A stretch of DNA of 64,000 bases from Sphingobium sp. Its GTDB lineage: Bacteria > Pseudomonadota > Alphaproteobacteria > Sphingomonadales > Sphingomonadaceae. Below the pieces are notes generated by a model. It was given only the letters and a program-made list of their open reading frames with translations, searched no databases and was not told where the DNA came from. The stretch covers positions 1-64,000 of the forward strand of contig JAGRES010000009.1 in NCBI GenBank assembly GCA_020446425.1. The letters are read 5' to 3'. Both the position numbers and the translations under genes were made by a program. This document shows positions 31,632 through 41,839 of the stretch, piece after piece (within the stretch, counting starts at the first letter, position 1; each line of letters starts with the position of its first letter).

Positions 31632-32378
31632 ATGCGTGCAATCGCGAAATATGCTTCGGTAGCGGCTCTTGCTGTCGCAAGCGTTACTTCGGCCAACGCT
31701 GCCACCTATATTATGGACTTCAGCGGTACCGACAATTCGAACACCATTGGTACGCCGGGTAACGCCCGGACAACGACCACGTCGAATGGTTCGACCTCGG
31801 TCAGCGTTCGTGCTACCGGCTGGAGCACCAATAACAACGGTGCGAGCAGCATCGCGTCTTACCTGGGCGCTTATTCTGCGGGTTATGGCGTGCGTAACAG
31901 CCTGCCCGACAGCCACACCGTCGACAATTATGGTTTCGTTGATTTCATCGTGTTGCAGTTCAGCCGCTCGGTGACGCTGACCTCGGCTATATTCAACGCC
32001 TTTTCGATCCCCGGCCAGGGCGCAGCCGACACGGACGCGTTTGTCGGCGCTTACAAGTCGCCGATCGCCTGGACCAGCTCCTTTGGTGATCCGAACGCGT
32101 TCTTCTCGGGCGTTCAGGGCACCTTCGAATCCAATGTGACCAGCAACTCTGCAGCGCCGCGCGACATCAGCTCGCCTTACTATGGCAACACCTGGATTAT
32201 CGCGGCCAGCCCGACCAATGCGGACGGCAAGTTCGACTCGTTCAAAATCGGCCAGCTCGGCATTGCCGCTGTGCCGGAACCCGCTACCTGGGCGATGATG
32301 ATCCTGGGCTTCGGCATGGTTGGTGGCGCTCTGCGTAGCCGTCGTGCGAAAGCGACCAAGGTCAGCTACGCTTTCTAA
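31632..32378 (+). CDS. PEPxxWA-CTERM sorted exported protein
   Basis: The 248-residue product has a signal peptide (MRAIAKYASVAALAVASVTS, cleavage near ANA), a Ser/Thr/Asn-rich body without any domain I recognise, and a C-terminal sorting tail: VPEPATWAMMILGFGMVGGA followed by RSRRAK. Such tails are processed by exosortase-type enzymes and are a mark of sphingomonads. GGAG lies six bases before the ATG. No exosortase gene lies nearby. It stands alone behind a long AT-rich region and ends at a strong terminator. A surface or matrix role is inferred from the tail only. Confidence 0.9.
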   Translation: MRAIAKYASVAALAVASVTSANAATYIMDFSGTDNSNTIGTPGNARTTTTSNGSTSVSVRATGWSTNNNGASSIASYLGAYSAGYGVRNSLPDSHTVDNYGFVDFIVLQFSRSVTLTSAIFNAFSIPGQGAADTDAFVGAYKSPIAWTSSFGDPNAFFSGVQGTFESNVTSNSAAPRDISSPYYGNTWIIAASPTNADGKFDSFKIGQLGIAAVPEPATWAMMILGFGMVGGALRSRRAKATKVSYAF

Positions 32379-32408
32379 GATCGTAGTACCGATACGATAA
32401 CAGAACCT

Positions 32409-32450
32409 ATCCGCTATCCTGGTTCGCCGGGATAGCGGATTTCTTTTATT
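32409..32450 (+). terminator. Terminator of the PEP-CTERM gene, overlapping greB 3' end
   Basis: ATCCGCTATCC and GGATAGCGGAT form a perfect 11-base stem with a ten-base loop, followed by the T-rich TTCTTTTATT. The hairpin begins 30 bases after the PEP-CTERM stop, and most of it lies inside the last codons of the convergent greB gene (stop at 32414), so the same DNA encodes the GreB C-terminus and ends the opposite transcript. Confidence 0.85.
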
Positions 32451-32908
32451 TCATACTCGCGCTCACCGGCGGGCAGGCGGACCATACGCAGGTCGCCCAC
32501 GGCCGCACCGCGCAGAGCACGCGCCAGTGGCGCGTTCCAGCCGATCTTGCCAGCTGTGGCATCGGATTCGTCATTGCCGACGATTGTGACGGTACGCTCC
32601 GCGTCGTCCTCATCAATGATCGTTACCGTTGCGCCGAAATAGACGCGGCTCTTGTCGGGCTGGTGCGCAGGGTCGATCACCCGCGCGTCCTTCATCTTCT
32701 TCGACAGACGGCGTAGCTGCCCGTCAATCTCGCGCATACGCTTGCGGCCATAGAGATAGTCGCCATTTTCGCTGCGGTCGCCATTACCCGCGGCCCAGCT
32801 GACGATTTCGACTATTTTCGGGCGCTCCACGCCCAGAAGCTGGTCATATTCGGCGCGCAGGGCGGCAAAACCCTGAGGGGTGATGTAATTGGTCTTTTCC
32901 TGAGTCAT
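32414..32908 (-). CDS. greB: Transcription elongation factor GreB
   Basis: Gre factors enter the secondary channel of RNA polymerase and stimulate cleavage of backtracked RNA. The 164-residue protein has the N-terminal coiled coil with the acidic tip (NGDRSENGDYLYGRKRMREIDGQLRRL, Asp and Glu at the tip) and the FKBP-like C-terminal domain (VYFGATVTIIDEDDAERTV, then IGWNAPLARALRG). The YGRKRMREID spelling favours GreB over GreA. It follows the lytic transglycosylase gene by 14 bases on the same strand. Confidence 0.93.
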   Translation of the reverse strand: MTQEKTNYITPQGFAALRAEYDQLLGVERPKIVEIVSWAAGNGDRSENGDYLYGRKRMREIDGQLRRLSKKMKDARVIDPAHQPDKSRVYFGATVTIIDEDDAERTVTIVGNDESDATAGKIGWNAPLARALRGAAVGDLRMVRLPAGEREYEIKEIRYPGEPG

Positions 32909-32922
32909 GGCGCAGAGGCCTA

Positions 32923-35031
32923 TCAGCCGGCGCTGTTCTTGCCCAGATAGCGGGACAGCGGGCGGGAAAACATGGCCTTGCCCTCGCGCCGGGCGCTGAG
33001 CGCATCATAGATGACGGCATTTTCCAGCACCCGCTGCACATAATTCTTCGTTTCGTAGATCGGGATTTCCTCGATCCAGCGCAATATATCGCTACCGGCC
33101 AGGCGAGGGTCGCCATTGGCGCGGATCCACTTATTCACATTGCCCGGTCCGGCATTATAGGCGGCGACCGCCAACGGATAGCTGCCGCCATAATAGCTCA
33201 GCATGCGCTGGAAATAACCGCTGCCCAGCATGATATTATAATGGGTGTCGCTGGTGAGCGCGCTGTAGCGATAGGCCAGCCCCACCTTGCCGGATTGCTC
33301 CCGCGCGGTGCCGGGCATAAGCTGCATCAGTCCGCGTGCGCCCGCATGGCTGACAATCGCCTTGTCGAACTGGCTTTCCTGCCGCGTGATCGCGTGGATC
33401 ATGGTCCAGTTGGATTGCTGACTGCCTGGCACGCTCATCGTTGGGAAATTGGCGACCTCATAGGCGCTGCTGCTGTCCGGGTTTGGTTTGCGGGCGACCA
33501 TGACGGACAGGTCAGGGCGGTTGAGGCTTTCGGCCAGCTCATGCGCCAGCGCTCGTTCGGTATCTGTGCTGGTATTCGCGGCTATGGCACGCAGGATGAA
33601 GCTCTGGTCCTGCCAGCGCCCTGCCGCGCCCAGCGCTTTGGCTGCGCGGACGAGCGATTGGGCTGCAAAGGCCTTGCGCTGCTCATCGGTCACGACTGCC
33701 GCATCGGCGGACTGCGTGGGCGCCATGAACGGCAGTTTCAGGCGCTCCAGTGCAAGCTGGCCATAGAATTGATCGGGATAAGCAGCGGCCTGCGCGAAAT
33801 AATGATCGGCCTGCGCCCTGTCACCCGCCGCCAAAGCGGCGCGGCCAGCCCAATAATGGCCCTTGGATATTGTCTGGGGCGAACGCGCGCCTGACGCATA
33901 GCGCTCGAACATCCCCACAGCGTCGGCGGGGCGGCCAAGCTGATAATAGGCCACCGTTCCCGCCAGCCATACCAGACTGGTATAATCGTCGCGCTCGCCC
34001 AGCGATTGTGCGCTCACGTCGGTTCCTGGCAGATAGGCATCGTCGACCTTGCTGGCGATCTGGTATGCTGTAGTCCACTGGCCGTCATTGGCGGCGGCGC
34101 GGGCGTTGGTCAGCAGCACCTCATACCATTCTTCGGCATCGGGAGAGCGCTGGGTCAAGGGTTCGCGATTGGCCAATATATTGCGCGCCAGCAGGCTGTT
34201 GCCCGTGTCGCGCAGCCACATCGCCTTGTCGGCGATATAACCGGCATGGCCCTTACCCACTGTTTGTGCGTCCTGCATCTTGGCGGCGGCATCGGAGGCG
34301 CGGCGCTGCATCGCGATGCGCGCATCGGTGATGGAGCGCTCTGTGACGGACATGAACGGCAACGCGCGCTGTGCCGAGGTTGGGTTGCGCATCCACAATG
34401 CGGCATCGGCATGCGCGGCCTGATCGTCTGGCGTCAGCACCGAGGCATAGCGGGTAAGAAGCCATGTCTCGTCATCTGCGCTCATGGCACCGCTGCGCCA
34501 TGCCTGCCGTGCGGCGTCGCGCGCTTCGTCATTGCGCCCCAGAGCGCTTAGCGCCAGCGCCTTGCGGGCGTGGCCGGTTGCCGTTTGCGGCGGAAACTGG
34601 CGAAAGAAGGTGACGACCGCCGACGGGCTGTAGCTCATCGGGTCGATTGATTTTTCGGCGAGGCGGCGCATCCGCGCTTCGCCGGGCCAGCCGGGATGGG
34701 CTTCGATAAAGCGGGCATAGGCCGAAAAGCCGAAGCCGTCGCTCTGCTGCAACCGCTTCCATTCATCCACCACGGCGATGATCGACATATCCGCGCTGCG
34801 CAACACCTGCGCGCGCGTTTCTTCCCAGCCAGGTGAGCCTTCAGGCAGTGCGGACGATGATCCGGGCGGGATAGGCTGCACAATTTCCTTGCGCGCGCCG
34901 TCAATCTGCGCAACTGCAACTGATGCGAGCAGGACCGACCCCATGACCGGAAGATGGCGTATGCTGATCCGATATCGGGTGTTGTCGTGCTTTGCCTTCA
35001 CTGGTTCCTCGGTGATGCTGTATCGCCTCAT
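32923..35031 (-). CDS. Soluble lytic murein transglycosylase
   Basis: Slt-type enzymes cleave peptidoglycan glycan strands to anhydromuropeptides in the periplasm. The 702-residue product has an N-terminal hydrophobic export segment (HLPVMGSVLLASVAVAQ at about residues 27-43), a long helical superhelix region with TPR-like repeats, and a C-terminal lysozyme-like domain. The catalytic Glu is in ITRQESQFD, followed by SHAGARGLMQLMP and VAAYNAGPGNVNKW. The overall layout is that of Slt70. greB follows on the same strand and dapA is divergent, with 55 bases between. Confidence 0.94.
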   Translation of the reverse strand: MRRYSITEEPVKAKHDNTRYRISIRHLPVMGSVLLASVAVAQIDGARKEIVQPIPPGSSSALPEGSPGWEETRAQVLRSADMSIIAVVDEWKRLQQSDGFGFSAYARFIEAHPGWPGEARMRRLAEKSIDPMSYSPSAVVTFFRQFPPQTATGHARKALALSALGRNDEARDAARQAWRSGAMSADDETWLLTRYASVLTPDDQAAHADAALWMRNPTSAQRALPFMSVTERSITDARIAMQRRASDAAAKMQDAQTVGKGHAGYIADKAMWLRDTGNSLLARNILANREPLTQRSPDAEEWYEVLLTNARAAANDGQWTTAYQIASKVDDAYLPGTDVSAQSLGERDDYTSLVWLAGTVAYYQLGRPADAVGMFERYASGARSPQTISKGHYWAGRAALAAGDRAQADHYFAQAAAYPDQFYGQLALERLKLPFMAPTQSADAAVVTDEQRKAFAAQSLVRAAKALGAAGRWQDQSFILRAIAANTSTDTERALAHELAESLNRPDLSVMVARKPNPDSSSAYEVANFPTMSVPGSQQSNWTMIHAITRQESQFDKAIVSHAGARGLMQLMPGTAREQSGKVGLAYRYSALTSDTHYNIMLGSGYFQRMLSYYGGSYPLAVAAYNAGPGNVNKWIRANGDPRLAGSDILRWIEEIPIYETKNYVQRVLENAVIYDALSARREGKAMFSRPLSRYLGKNSAG

Positions 35032-35086
35032 TATGGCATAACAAATCTTATGCCTGAATGAATGGCAGGGTTGAAGGAGTATTTAC

Positions 35087-35965
35087 ATGTTTTCCGGCTC
35101 GATACCGGCTCTGGTGACTCCATTTCGCGACGAAATGCTGGACGAGCAGGCATTTCGCGATTTCGTCGATTGGCAGATCGAGCAAGGTAGCTCTGCACTG
35201 GTGCCGTGCGGCACCACGGGCGAGAGCGCCACGATGACCATTGAGGAACATAACCGCGTGATCGCACTGTGCGTTGAGCAAGCGGCGGGCAGAGTGCCCG
35301 TTATCGCCGGTTGCGGGTCCAACGACACGCGTATCGCGCTGGAGCATATGTATGCGGCGCAAGCTGCAGGCGCCGACGCCGCGCTTGTCGTGGCCCCCTA
35401 TTACAACAAGCCCAATCAGGAAGGCGTGTACCAGCATTTCGCGCATCTCGCGGAAAATTGCGACTTGCCTATCGTTCTCTATAATGTGCCGAGCCGCACC
35501 ATCACGGATATCGGTGTCCCGGTAATGCACCGTCTCGCTGAAGAATTTCAGAGCGTCATTGGCGTCAAGGATGCAACCGGCAATCTGGGACGCGTTACGG
35601 CACAGCGGCTCGCGTGCGGCACGGATTTCGTGCAGCTTTCCGGCAATGACGAGACGGCCCTTGGCTTCAACGCGATGGGCGGCGTGGGCTGCATTTCGGT
35701 GACCGCCAATGTCGCGCCGCGCCTGTGCGCGGATTTCCAGGCTGCTATGCAGGCGGGGCAATGGGCCAAAGCGATAGAATTGCAGGATAAATTATACCCG
35801 CTGCATGACGCATTGTTCAGCGATTCTTCACCTGGACCCGTTAAATATGCGCTGTCCCGTGTCAGGCCGCAAATGCCTGTCGATGTGCGCTTGCCGATCA
35901 CATGGCCGAGCGCATCAAGCCAGACGGCGGTGGACCGGGCGCTGGAGATTGCAGGGCTGGTATAA
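35087..35965 (+). CDS. dapA: 4-hydroxy-tetrahydrodipicolinate synthase
   Basis: DapA condenses pyruvate and aspartate semialdehyde, the first step of the diaminopimelate and lysine pathway. The 292-residue TIM-barrel protein shows FSGSIPALVTPFRDE at the N-terminus, the pyruvate-binding PCGTTGESATM, the Tyr in APYYNKPNQEG, YNVPSRT with its Tyr and Arg, and the Schiff-base Lys in VIGVKDATGN at about residue 163. Motifs and length are normal. smpB starts 54 bases downstream. Confidence 0.97.
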   Translation: MFSGSIPALVTPFRDEMLDEQAFRDFVDWQIEQGSSALVPCGTTGESATMTIEEHNRVIALCVEQAAGRVPVIAGCGSNDTRIALEHMYAAQAAGADAALVVAPYYNKPNQEGVYQHFAHLAENCDLPIVLYNVPSRTITDIGVPVMHRLAEEFQSVIGVKDATGNLGRVTAQRLACGTDFVQLSGNDETALGFNAMGGVGCISVTANVAPRLCADFQAAMQAGQWAKAIELQDKLYPLHDALFSDSSPGPVKYALSRVRPQMPVDVRLPITWPSASSQTAVDRALEIAGLV

Positions 35966-36019
35966 GGCCCTCGCAATTCCCATATGAAAGCTGAGTAGAA
36001 GCATCGAAATCGCATACAC

Positions 36020-36502
36020 ATGGCCCGTCCGCGTCACGAAACATTCAACAAGGTCAAGACCGTCGCCGAAAACCGGCGCGCGCGGTTCGATTATGCCATC
36101 GACGAAACCTTCGAGGCAGGCATTGTATTACAGGGCACCGAGGTCAAATCGCTGCGCTTTGGCGAGGGCACGATCGCGGAGAGCTATGCCGAGGTGAAGG
36201 ATGAGGAAGTATGGCTGATCAACAGCAATATTCCCGAGTTCAGCCACGGTAACCGCTTCAACCATCAGCCCAAGCGCGCGCGCAAGTTGCTACTCAATCA
36301 GCGCGAGATCGCCAAGCTGCATGGCGCTGTCGCCCGCAAGGGGATGACGCTGGTGCCGCTCTCGATCTATTTCAACGGCCAGGGCCGCGCCAAGGTCGAG
36401 CTGGCGCTGGCGCGCGGCAAAAATGTGCGGGACAAGCGCGATACGAGCAAGGAACGCGACTGGAAGCGCGAGCAGGGCCGCCTGCTCAAGGAGCATGGCT
36501 GA
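36020..36502 (+). CDS. smpB: SsrA-binding protein SmpB
   Basis: SmpB binds tmRNA and with it rescues stalled ribosomes. The 160-residue protein has the OB-fold core [29 protein letters not shown] and the basic C-terminal tail that becomes helical in the ribosomal mRNA channel ([24 protein letters not shown]). The tmRNA gene itself is not recognisable in this window. Its stop overlaps the ATG of the DUF2062 gene by one base (TGATG), suggesting coupled translation. Confidence 0.97.
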   Translation: MARPRHETFNKVKTVAENRRARFDYAIDETFEAGIVLQGTEVKSLRFGEGTIAESYAEVKDEEVWLINSNIPEFSHGNRFNHQPKRARKLLLNQREIAKLHGAVARKGMTLVPLSIYFNGQGRAKVELALARGKNVRDKRDTSKERDWKREQGRLLKEHG

Positions 36503-37047
36503 TGGAGAACCGTTTGCTGCGCTGGCTTCATGAACAGGCACCCAGCCGGGAGTCGCTTGAGAAACATCGTTTTCTGGCACCGATAGCGCATCGAGTGCTT
36601 GCCCCGGAATTGTGGCGTTTTACCCGCCGCTCGGTGCCGCGCGGCGTGGCGTTGGGCATATTGGTCGGGATATTCCTGATGATCCCCGGGCTGCAGGTGG
36701 CGGGCGCTGCGTTTCTGGCGTTGCCCTTCCGTGCCAATATCCCACTGGCAGCAGCTATGACCTTTCTTAGCAACCCCGCGACAACGCCGTTTATCCTGTG
36801 GGCATCGGTCTATATCGGCAATATCGCGCTGGGCCGCACCGCCGATGTCAGCCGTTTCATGGCGCTCATCCACGAACATGCGAGCATTGGCCGCTGGGTA
36901 GAGTGGCTTGTGTCAGAGGCTGCGCCAGCGCTGCTTTTCGGTCTGTTCATGATATCCGTAATCGCGGCATCCATCGGCTATCTGGCCGCGAGCTGGTTAT
37001 GGCGTGCGCATCTCTTCCGCAAATGGAGCGCCCGCCTGCATAAATAA
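36502..37047 (+). CDS. DUF2062 membrane protein
   Basis: The 181-residue product belongs to the DUF2062 family of small inner-membrane proteins of unknown function. It shows the typical region VPRGVALGILVGIFLMIPGLQVAGAAFLALPFRANIPLAAAM and FLSNPATTPFILWASVYIGN, with three to four membrane helices and a basic C-terminal end. It overlaps smpB by one base, a neighbourhood common in alphaproteobacteria, and ends at a terminator. No function can be assigned. Confidence 0.85.
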   Translation: MENRLLRWLHEQAPSRESLEKHRFLAPIAHRVLAPELWRFTRRSVPRGVALGILVGIFLMIPGLQVAGAAFLALPFRANIPLAAAMTFLSNPATTPFILWASVYIGNIALGRTADVSRFMALIHEHASIGRWVEWLVSEAAPALLFGLFMISVIAASIGYLAASWLWRAHLFRKWSARLHK

Positions 37048-37065
37048 GCGGATCGCAGGACCAGC

Positions 37066-37090
37066 CGGCCGCATCGGCGGCCGATTTTAT
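37066..37090 (+). terminator. Terminator after the DUF2062 gene
   Basis: CGGCCGC and GCGGCCG form a perfect seven-base stem around ATCG, followed by ATTTTAT. It separates the dapA-smpB-DUF2062 genes from cckA. Confidence 0.75.
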
Positions 37091-37158
37091 CTTCCGTCCC
37101 CTTTGCCAAAGGCGCTGGATTAGGCCATTGAGACTTCAAAGGCTTAGTGTGATGCAAT

Positions 37159-39621
37159 ATGGTTTCTATGGAGCAGGGGAGGCGTTCGCCTGAGATGGCC
37201 GAAGCAGCGAGACTGGAATACAGGGAAGAACTGGAAAACCTTGTCTCTCCCAAGCCCTCGGCGGTTGGGCGCTTTGCTTTTCCGCTACTCATCCTTGCCG
37301 CAATCGCCACTGCGGCGCTGATATTCTGGGCGATTGGCGACTGGGCCGTCGCCGCCGGTTTTGGCGCGGCGGTCATTGGTGCTGCTGCTTTGGGTTTTCT
37401 ATTCCGGCCATCGGCCCAGGAAGTGAGCAACAGCCGCCGCTATATGCCGGACTGGACAATAGCGCGCGCCGCAGCCGAGATAAGCGGTGGCGCAGTCGCG
37501 ATTACCGATCATGCGGGCAAGATCCTGTGCGCCAGCAGCCTTTATGGCGAATGGTTTCCCAGCTACCCCAACCCGGCGGCGCTGCCGCTCGACGGCGATG
37601 GCAATGCGCGTCTCGCGGAAGCGGGGCGCAGCGCCCGGCGCGACGGTGAGGGGCATTGCGAGGCGCTGACGCACGGCGCACTGATGTTCAGCGCCCATGT
37701 TACGCGGGCGGGCATGAGTGCGGATTATCTGCTCTGGCATTTTGCGCCCACCAGTCACAGCAGCGCCATTGATGAATTTACCCGCCTGATAGACAGCGAA
37801 ATCGGAGCGCAGTTCAGCGAGGCGGGCGTTATGGCCGCCATCATCGGGTCGGAAGGGCGTATCCGCGTCGCCAACCGGGCTTTTGTTCTGCGCGCGGCCG
37901 GGCGTGACGATGCTGACCTCAACGGGCGCGATTTCGCCAGCTATTTCCGCAGGGACGATACGGGGCGCATCTTTTTCATGCGGGAAGCACCCGGCATGAT
38001 GCCGATTGCCATCTTCCGCGTATTGCTGCGCGCGGACCAGCCCGATGGTCCCGCCCTGATATTGCTGATCGACCAGCCCGGCGACGTGTCCGCTGGAGGA
38101 TCGTCGCTATCCTATTTCCAGGCGTTGCTGGCGCTGCTGCCCTTCGGCCTGGCGATGACAGACCGGGACGGCCGCCTGATATTTATCAACGACAGCTTTG
38201 CGCGTACCGCCAATGTCGCCGAAGGGCAGAAACCGGCCTATCCCGGCGATCTTGTCGTGGTGGAGGATCAGGCCGCGTTGGCCGCCGCGATACGCCGTTA
38301 TGCCGTGGGCCCGCAGATGACGGGCGATATTGCATTGCGCCTGCGCAATCAGCCGGAAGAGCCGGTCGCGCTCAGCCTGGCCGGCATTCGCGGGCTGGGC
38401 GAGGCCGCAGTCATGCTGACGCTGAAAGACGATAATGAGGAGGGGCGCCTCAAGCGGCAGGTGGCGCAGGCCACCAAGATGCAGGCGGTGGGCCAGCTCG
38501 CCGGGGGCGTCGCGCACGATTTCAACAATATCCTTACCGCCATTATCGGCCATTGTGACCTGATGCTGATGCGCCATACGCCCGGCGACAGCGATTATGA
38601 CGATATTCAGCAGATCAAGTCGAATTCCAACCGTGCGGCCAGCCTGACGCGGCAATTACTGGCCTTCTCTCGCCAGCAAACCTTGCGACCGCAGGTCATC
38701 CAGCTGCCCGATATCGTGGCGGATGTCTCCAACCTGCTCAAGCGTCTGATCGGTGAAAAGGTGAAGCTGGAGGTCATGCATGGCCGCAATCTGGGCACGG
38801 TGCGTGCCGACCCGGGGCAGGTCGAGCAGGTCATCGTCAACCTTGCCGTCAACGCGCGCGATGCGATGCCCGATGGCGGCACGCTCTCTATCCAGACCTT
38901 TGCGATGACCAGCCAGCAGGTGCGCGAGATGCGCTCCACGGTCCTGCCGCCAGCCGATTATACCGGCCTCAAGGTTTCCGACACCGGAACCGGTATTCCG
39001 CCCGATCTGCTGACTAAGATTTTCGAGCCCTTTTTCACCACCAAGGAAGTGGGCAAGGGGACCGGCCTCGGCCTGTCGACCGTTTATGGCATCGTCAAGC
39101 AATCGGGCGGGTATATCTTCGCAGAGTCGGAGCCGGGGCAGGGTACGACGTTCAGCATATATCTGCCGGTTCATGTGGCAGCTGCTGGTGAGAAACAGGC
39201 CGCGACGATCAAGTCCGCGCCGCCGCGCAAACAGACATGGGGCACGGGCACCATCCTCATCGTGGAGGATGAGGACATGGTGCGCGCCGTGGCGGAGCGC
39301 GCCCTGACGAGGCAGGGCTATACGGTTTTGACGGCGATGGATGGCGAACAGGGGCTGGAAGTTCTCGCCGAAGCGGAAAAAGTCGATCTGCTCGTTTCCG
39401 ACGTTGTCATGCCCAATATGGATGGGCCGGCCATGGTGCGCGAGGCGCGCAAAATATATCCCGAAATGCCGGTATTGTTCATGTCCGGCTATGCGGAGGA
39501 GCAGCTGCGCAAGTCTATCGACATCGACAATGTCGCGTTTCTGCCCAAACCCTTCTCCGTAGCGCAGATATCGGAGGCGGTATCCGATGCGTTTGCGCGC
39601 GCCGATACTGGCGAAGCGTAA
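37159..39621 (+). CDS. cckA: Hybrid histidine kinase CckA
   Basis: CckA passes phosphate through ChpT to the cell-cycle regulator CtrA in alphaproteobacteria and can also act as a phosphatase. The 820-residue product has two membrane helices (about 39-59 and 62-82), two PAS-like regions (roughly 95-210 and 310-430), and a HisKA domain with the phospho-accepting His453 in [19 protein letters not shown]. An ATPase domain ([32 protein letters not shown]) and a receiver with Asp748 in [14 protein letters not shown] follow. The ATG at 37159 lacks a clear ribosome site, and later in-frame ATGs at 37168 and 37195 remain possible. Confidence 0.93.
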   Translation: MVSMEQGRRSPEMAEAARLEYREELENLVSPKPSAVGRFAFPLLILAAIATAALIFWAIGDWAVAAGFGAAVIGAAALGFLFRPSAQEVSNSRRYMPDWTIARAAAEISGGAVAITDHAGKILCASSLYGEWFPSYPNPAALPLDGDGNARLAEAGRSARRDGEGHCEALTHGALMFSAHVTRAGMSADYLLWHFAPTSHSSAIDEFTRLIDSEIGAQFSEAGVMAAIIGSEGRIRVANRAFVLRAAGRDDADLNGRDFASYFRRDDTGRIFFMREAPGMMPIAIFRVLLRADQPDGPALILLIDQPGDVSAGGSSLSYFQALLALLPFGLAMTDRDGRLIFINDSFARTANVAEGQKPAYPGDLVVVEDQAALAAAIRRYAVGPQMTGDIALRLRNQPEEPVALSLAGIRGLGEAAVMLTLKDDNEEGRLKRQVAQATKMQAVGQLAGGVAHDFNNILTAIIGHCDLMLMRHTPGDSDYDDIQQIKSNSNRAASLTRQLLAFSRQQTLRPQVIQLPDIVADVSNLLKRLIGEKVKLEVMHGRNLGTVRADPGQVEQVIVNLAVNARDAMPDGGTLSIQTFAMTSQQVREMRSTVLPPADYTGLKVSDTGTGIPPDLLTKIFEPFFTTKEVGKGTGLGLSTVYGIVKQSGGYIFAESEPGQGTTFSIYLPVHVAAAGEKQAATIKSAPPRKQTWGTGTILIVEDEDMVRAVAERALTRQGYTVLTAMDGEQGLEVLAEAEKVDLLVSDVVMPNMDGPAMVREARKIYPEMPVLFMSGYAEEQLRKSIDIDNVAFLPKPFSVAQISEAVSDAFARADTGEA

Positions 39622-39777
39622 CCTAAACGCGACAAAGTGCGAGTCGCGCTATTGCGACGCCTCGAAACTTCGTTCAGCTTTGTAGCGGGCTAGGGACAAT
39701 CCTGAACGCACTTCATAAACATATGGAACCACGTCCATTATGGATACGTTCAGGGTTCCCGATATATCTGGATATCT

Positions 39778-40143
39778 ATGACATACCAAACGACCCCACC
39801 TGTGCGACGGTCCATTCTCCTTGTGGAAGACGAGGCGATGATCGCGATGATGCTCGAAGAGTTTGTCGATACGCTGGGCCATCATGTCAGCGGTGTTGCC
39901 ACCACTGTCGAGGATGCGTGTCGGATGGTAGAGAGCGGCGGCTTCGACCTTGCCATTCTCGACTGTCATCTGGAAGGGCAGGAAGTGTGGCCTGTCGCCG
40001 AAATGCTGGACCGGAAAGGCATCCCGTACATATTGAGTTCCGGCGGCTCAATCACCGACGTACCCGCACCCTTTGCGCAGCGGCCCATGCTGGCCAAGCC
40101 GTATACCATCGGCACGATTTCTGACATGCTGATGGCGGCATAA
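39778..40143 (+). CDS. Single-domain response regulator (FAT GUY-like)
   Basis: The 121-residue product is a receiver domain with no output domain: acidic Glu17/Asp18, phospho-acceptor Asp62 in LAILDCHLEG and Lys107 in MLAKPYT. The segment PYILSSGG at residues 83-90 occupies the place of the PFxFATG motif of FAT GUY regulators, a class that works with HWE and related kinases in alphaproteobacteria, several in the general stress response. It stands between cckA and recA with 156 bases before it and no kinase of that type adjacent. The partner is unknown. Confidence 0.87.
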   Translation: MTYQTTPPVRRSILLVEDEAMIAMMLEEFVDTLGHHVSGVATTVEDACRMVESGGFDLAILDCHLEGQEVWPVAEMLDRKGIPYILSSGGSITDVPAPFAQRPMLAKPYTIGTISDMLMAA

Positions 40144-40185
40144 AGCGCAATTTTCCGGGTCTTCGGACCAGTTCAAGAAAATTTT

Positions 40186-40200
40186 GTTCCCCTCTTGTTC
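40186..40200 (+). promoter_or_regulatory. LexA (SOS) box of recA
   Basis: GTTC-N7-GTTC is exact (spacer CCCTCTT) and matches the alphaproteobacterial LexA site. It lies 69 bases before the recA start codon. A partly overlapping inverted repeat, GTTCCGTAAGAAC (40197-40209), may also matter. Confidence 0.9.
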
Positions 40201-40268
40201 CGTAAGAACAAATGGGATACATGGGTTCCAACACGCAATCTATGTTGCACTCAGTTGGAGACAAGCCC

Positions 40269-41345
<1,077 letters not shown>

Positions 41346-41380
41346 GCGGAAGGCATCCGCCGCCGTTTGAGGAGAATTCC

Positions 41381-41731
41381 GTGGCCCTTGCTCGCTTGAA
41401 CTATGTTGAGTTGCCGGTGTCCGACATGGCGGCGAGCAAGGCTTTCTTTCAAAAGGTGGCGGGTTGGTCGTTGCAGGAGTTCGCGCCGACCTACGCTGCT
41501 ACCGTTACAGGCCATACAGATCTGGGTTTGCAGGCGGACAGTGCCGAAGCCACGACCGTGCCTCTGCCGGTGATAGAGGTCGAGGATCTGGAAGCCATAT
41601 TTGAGGCCGCGAAGGCGGCAGGCGGCATAATTGTCCGGGAAATATTTTCCTTCCCCGGTGGCCGCCGCTTTCACGTTCGCGAGCCTTCGGGAAATGAAAT
41701 CGCCTTTTGGCAGGCGGCATCGCAAGAATAA
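41381..41731 (+). CDS. VOC-family (glyoxalase-like) protein
   Basis: The vicinal-oxygen-chelate family includes glyoxalases, dioxygenases and resistance proteins. The 116-residue product has the paired beta-alpha modules LARLNYVELPVSDMAASKAFF and VTGHTDLGLQ, then LPVIEVEDLEAIFEAAKAAGG and HVREPSGNEIAFWQ, with the terminal Glu expected as a metal ligand. The GTG start is preceded by GAGGAG. It follows recA by 35 bases. No substrate can be inferred. Confidence 0.85.
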   Translation: MALARLNYVELPVSDMAASKAFFQKVAGWSLQEFAPTYAATVTGHTDLGLQADSAEATTVPLPVIEVEDLEAIFEAAKAAGGIIVREIFSFPGGRRFHVREPSGNEIAFWQAASQE

Positions 41732-41839
41732 GGGCTCCCGCCTTCGCTGATTTGTCGGAAACGGGCTGCCCCAATATCGTGAAACCGGCTGCGCTTTGTT
41801 ACTTGTGTCGCAGCGCAGCCTCGCTTAATCGCTCATTCC

